This document shows positions 5,633 to 7,823 of a stretch of 7,823 nucleotides of DNA, piece after piece. The position numbers and the translations under genes were made by a program. Source of the DNA: an uncultured Chloroflexaceae bacterium (lineage in GTDB: Bacteria > Chloroflexota > Chloroflexia > Chloroflexales > Chloroflexaceae); the NCBI GenBank assembly GCA_937141995.1, contig CAKZQX010000624.1, positions 1-7,823 of the forward strand. The letters run 5' to 3'. The notes below the pieces were generated by a model. It worked only from the letters and a program-made list of their open reading frames with translations, ran no database searches and was not told the origin of the DNA. Position 1 is the stretch's first letter; every line of letters starts with the position of its first letter.

Positions 5633-6547
5633 ATGCGGATCTTCCTTACCGGAGCCACCGGTTTTATCGGTGGACATATCATGCGGTCACTGCTGGCCCG
5701 TGGTCATCACCTGACCTGCCTGGTGCGTCCTGGTTCGCGCTCACGGTTGCCGGTGCATCCCCATGTCCGGCAGGTCGAGGGCGACTGGCTGCTGCCGGCG
5801 TCCTGGGTGGGGGCCGTGCCGGGGCACGCGGTGGTCATCAACAGCATCGGCATCATTCGGGAGCAGCGCGGGACGAGCTTTGCCGCCGTGCATACCGCCG
5901 CGCCGCCGGCCCTGTTTGCAGCAGCGGCGGAGAGCGGGGTTAGCAAGATTGTCCAGATCAGCGCCCTGGGCGCGGATGCGCAGGCTACCAGTCGCTATCA
6001 TCGCTCGAAGTATGTGGCCGACCGGCGGCCGGCGGAACTGGGTGTGCCCTATGTGGTGCTGCGGCCCTCGATTGTCTACGGGCCGGGGGATCACTCCATG
6101 CGCCTGTTTGCGCGTCTCGCCGCCCTGCCGATCACGCCCGTGCCGGGGGATGGTCAGTATCAGTTGCAACCGGTCCACATCAACGACCTGGCGCGGGCAG
6201 TGGTCGCGGCGGTCGAACGTCCCGATCTGCACGCGCTCACGGTGGATGTGGGTGGGGCACACGCCCTCACATTTGCGGCAATCCTCGATACGCTGGCCCG
6301 TCGGCAGGGCAAGTTGCACGGGGCGCGTATCCTGCCCATCCCCTGGCCGCTGATGCGGCTGGTAGCTGCCATCACCGATCGGCTCGGCGTGGGGCCAATC
6401 ACCCGTGAGGAACTGGGGATGCTGCGGCGGGGCAACACCACCGATATCGCCCCGTTTGTGAGGGCGTTCGGCTTTACCCCGCTGTCATTTGAGGAAGGTA
6501 TTCGGATGCGGGGGGAAGTACACCCCATATCATCCCGCGAGAAATAG
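5633..6547 (+). CDS. NAD(P)-dependent epimerase/SDR, atypical (NDUFA9/COG0702-like)
   Basis: A 304-residue Rossmann-fold protein of the extended/atypical short-chain dehydrogenase group. The nucleotide-binding motif is GATGFIGGH (residues 7-15). VINSIGIIRE (68-77) follows the usual fourth strand, ISALGADA (109-116) leads to the catalytic-type pair Y122 and K126 (YHRSK), and RPSIVYGPGD (144-153) and QPVHINDLARAV (179-190) are typical of COG0702/NDUFA9-like members. Its substrate is unknown; lipid or quinone-linked roles are known for relatives. The start ATG 5633 has only a weak ribosome site (GAGG 5618-5621) and lies six bases after the DUF2071 stop, so translational coupling is likely. The last about ten residues (EVHPISSREK) and the stop codon fall in sequence that reads, antisense, as a DUF1349 relic, so the native C-terminus may have been replaced. 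Confidence 0.9.
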   Translation: MRIFLTGATGFIGGHIMRSLLARGHHLTCLVRPGSRSRLPVHPHVRQVEGDWLLPASWVGAVPGHAVVINSIGIIREQRGTSFAAVHTAAPPALFAAAAESGVSKIVQISALGADAQATSRYHRSKYVADRRPAELGVPYVVLRPSIVYGPGDHSMRLFARLAALPITPVPGDGQYQLQPVHINDLARAVVAAVERPDLHALTVDVGGAHALTFAAILDTLARRQGKLHGARILPIPWPLMRLVAAITDRLGVGPITREELGMLRRGNTTDIAPFVRAFGFTPLSFEEGIRMRGEVHPISSREK

Positions 6548-6561
6548 ACCGCAACGGCTGT
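6529..6561 (-). pseudogene. relic of a second DUF1349 gene, antisense to the SDR 3' end
   Basis: On the minus strand these bases read TAVAVYFSRDD, against TAVEVYFSRDG in the intact DUF1349 protein (residues 125-135). At DNA level, CATCCCGCGAGAAATAGACC at 6531-6550 is identical to 2236-2255, and 29 of 33 bases match between 6529-6561 and 2234-2266. Similarity fades on both sides; GYVWGGK just before it does not clearly align. A 20-base exact match in 7.8 kb, in the same reading frame, is very unlikely by chance. It is either a decayed paralogue or a recombination scar. Confidence 0.55.
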
Positions 6562-6601
6562 TTTCCCACCCCAAACATACCCATGCCGCACGGCTGAAAG
6601 A

Positions 6602-6619
6602 TACCGTTCAATTCCGGTA
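6602..6619. promoter_or_regulatory. small inverted repeat in the -35 region of the next promoter
   Basis: TACCG (6602-6606) and CGGTA (6615-6619) form a 5 bp inverted repeat around an eight-base loop, just upstream of the TATACT -10. It could be an activator or repressor site. It is short enough to be chance. Confidence 0.25.
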
Positions 6620-6628
6620 ATACTCCCC

Positions 6629-6637
6629 TGCTATACT
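6629..6637 (+). promoter_or_regulatory. extended -10 promoter for the FxLYD-like secreted protein
   Basis: TGCTATACT at 6629-6637 is an extended -10 box, identical to the nine bases used by the minus-strand DUF2071 promoter. No good -35 is visible at 16-18 bases upstream (CAATTC at 17), as is common for extended -10 promoters. It lies about 85 bases before ATG 6722, within the 174-base gap after the SDR gene. Confidence 0.5.
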
Positions 6638-6721
6638 GCTGATCATTGAGGGCTTTATCCACCGGGATAGAGCTATGCAGATCAATCGGCCATCCCCGCC
6701 GCAAGCGGAAAGGAACGTTGT

Positions 6722-7480
6722 ATGCAGCGCCTGGTTGCCCTGTTCGCCGTTCTCATGCTCATGCTCCTGGTTGCCGGTAGCGCCGGCCTGACCGCCCAGT
6801 CGCGCCGGCCGGTCTACCTGCCCCTGATTGTTCAGGCGGGTACACCCCCAACCGCCACACCGACGGCCACAGCCACGCCCACCATGACCGCCACCCCGCA
6901 GCCGGAGGAGGTTTTCGTCACGACCTCACAGTTGCTGGAGGGTGAAACGTCGCGTCGTCTGGTCGGGGAGGTGCTGAACAACACCAGCCTGGATGTCTAC
7001 GCTGTCCAGGTGACCGCCCGGTTCTATGATGATCAGGATAGCCTGGTTGCGGTAGCCGGTCCAACATACGCCCGGCTCTATCGGTTCCTGCCCCGCCGGC
7101 GTGTCCCGTTTGCGATTACCCTCTACGACCCGCCGGCTACGATTGCCCGCTACGAGCTTGATCTAAACTACGAAAACGATCCCGGTATTTTTACCTACGA
7201 GCCGGTGAATGTCCTCTCCAACCAGACGCGGGATATCTCGCTGGGCACGGAGATCTTTGGCGAACTGCGCAACGACCAGAGCATGCCGCTGAAGGATATC
7301 CGGGTAGCGGCGATTGTCTATGACCGCGCGGGCGAGGTGCTGGATGTGGGATTCGATATTAAGCTTGAAACGCTTAATCCGGGTGAGACAACGACCTATG
7401 TTATCCGGCTCTACGATGTAGACAACCCGGCGGTCTTTCATAGCCGGCTGGTTCAGGCGGAGGGCGAAGTAGTGCCGTAA
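6722..7480 (+). CDS. secreted protein with two FxLYD-like repeats
   Basis: A 252-residue exported protein. Residues 1-26 are a signal peptide (positive MQR, hydrophobic core LVALFAVLMLMLLVAGSAG, likely cleavage after TAQ). VYLPLIVQ (31-38) follows, then a Thr/Pro-rich linker (about 41-60), a layout frequent in Chloroflexota surface proteins. The rest holds two similar beta-sandwich repeats resembling FxLYD domains. Repeat 1 has LVGEVLNNTSLDVYAVQVTA, then RFYDDQDSLV, and FAITLYDPPATIARYELDL (130-148). Repeat 2 has IFGELRNDQSMPLKDIRVAA, then IVYDRAGEVLDVG, and YVIRLYDVDNPAVFHSRLVQ (226-245). Such domains usually occur on cell-envelope proteins; no catalytic residues are seen. The start ATG 6722 has AAAGGA seven bases upstream. 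It has its own promoter and seems independent of the TetR operon. Confidence 0.88.
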   Translation: MQRLVALFAVLMLMLLVAGSAGLTAQSRRPVYLPLIVQAGTPPTATPTATATPTMTATPQPEEVFVTTSQLLEGETSRRLVGEVLNNTSLDVYAVQVTARFYDDQDSLVAVAGPTYARLYRFLPRRRVPFAITLYDPPATIARYELDLNYENDPGIFTYEPVNVLSNQTRDISLGTEIFGELRNDQSMPLKDIRVAAIVYDRAGEVLDVGFDIKLETLNPGETTTYVIRLYDVDNPAVFHSRLVQAEGEVVP

Positions 7481-7506
7481 TGCCGGCGGATGTGGGTTGG
7501 GTTTTG

Positions 7507-7535
7507 TTGACATTAATCCCATACGTGATTATCTG
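7507..7535 (+). promoter_or_regulatory. candidate promoter for the helicase gene
   Basis: Perfect -35 TTGACA at 7507-7512, 17-base spacer, then TATCTG at 7530-7535, a weak -10 (TAT core only). It lies in the 73-base gap before ATG 7554. The start site would fall only about ten bases before that codon, giving a very short leader, which lowers confidence. Confidence 0.35.
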
Positions 7536-7553
7536 TGTGCGAAAGGACATGCA

Positions 7554-7823
7554 ATGATTCCACAAACAGCATCTACCCGGCTGGAACCAGCGGTGCATCA
7601 AACGGAAGCGCTCACCCGCCTGGCGGACTGGTTTCAGCAGCGGCACACGTCCTATGCCGGAGCTATCCTGGTCTTACCGACCGGCGGCGGGAAAACATTT
7701 ACGGCGGTGCAATTCCTCTGTAGCCCGACCGGCCCGCTCTCCCAGGGCTACAAAGTGCTCTGGTTAGCCCACACGCATCATCTGCTCGAACAGGCATATG
7801 CCGGCTTCCATAACGGGATTGGG
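7554..7823 (+). CDS. SF2 DEAD/DEAH-type helicase (ResIII-like), N-terminal part, 3' cut by window
   Basis: Ninety codons are present, open to the last base. HQTEALTRLADWFQQRHTSY (15-34) resembles the Q-motif region. ILVLPTGGGKTFTAVQFL (38-55) is helicase motif I (Walker A, GGGKT). KVLWLAHTHHLLEQAYAGF (68-86) is motif Ia. This matches superfamily II DNA helicases of the ResIII type, found in type I/III restriction enzymes, in several defence systems and as stand-alone repair helicases. The DEAD/DEAH box and C-terminal domains lie outside, so the subfamily cannot be fixed. The start ATG 7554 has GAAAGGA six bases upstream (7541-7547). Confidence 0.9.
   Translation, partial: MIPQTASTRLEPAVHQTEALTRLADWFQQRHTSYAGAILVLPTGGGKTFTAVQFLCSPTGPLSQGYKVLWLAHTHHLLEQAYAGFHNGIG

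Noticed and set aside
6160..6591. 143-codon minus-strand frame at the SDR 3' end as a real gene
   Set aside because: Only its TAVAVYFSRDD stretch resembles DUF1349; the rest is antisense SDR sequence, so I keep just the relic.

Overview
The window is a GC-rich bacterial chromosomal segment with short intergenic gaps and good Shine-Dalgarno sites. Its gene content best fits a Chloroflexota (Chloroflexia-like) genome. The pointers are the tail of a large LuxR/MalT-type regulator, a secreted protein with a 'VYLPLIVQ' segment followed by a Thr/Pro-rich linker and FxLYD-like repeats, and hairpin-forming intergenic repeats. The phylum is an inference from style, not from a marker gene.

Layout from left to right. 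The 3' end of a LuxR-family regulator (1-272) is followed by four tandem copies of a 29-30 bp stem-loop repeat (307-424). Next comes a 12-TM MFS efflux-type transporter (570-1868), then a short fragment that looks like the N-terminus of a CPBP/CAAX-type membrane protein (1923-2111). A stray piece of the stem-loop repeat lies at the point where the fragment loses its family resemblance, and a strong hairpin terminator lies at its end. Two minus-strand genes follow: a DUF1349 (concanavalin A-like) protein (2108-2638) and a DUF2071 protein (2750-3493).

The centre is a divergent regulatory region (3494-3594). An 18 bp perfect palindrome sits across two face-to-face promoters whose -10 boxes overlap. 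To its right a TetR-family regulator heads a compact plus-strand operon: tetR (3595), a five-TM membrane protein (4317), a second and divergent DUF2071 protein (4895, ATGA overlap) and an SDR/epimerase-like NAD(P)-binding protein (5633). The simplest reading is that TetR controls both arms in response to an unknown ligand, so the two DUF2071 proteins, the membrane protein, the SDR enzyme and perhaps DUF1349 form one regulon of unknown function. The 3' end of the SDR gene contains a short antisense relic of a DUF1349 gene (29 of 33 bases like the intact copy), a sign of past rearrangement.

The right end has a secreted protein with two FxLYD-like repeats (6722-7480) and the N-terminus of an SF2 DEAD/DEAH-type helicase with a Walker A motif (7554 to the window end).
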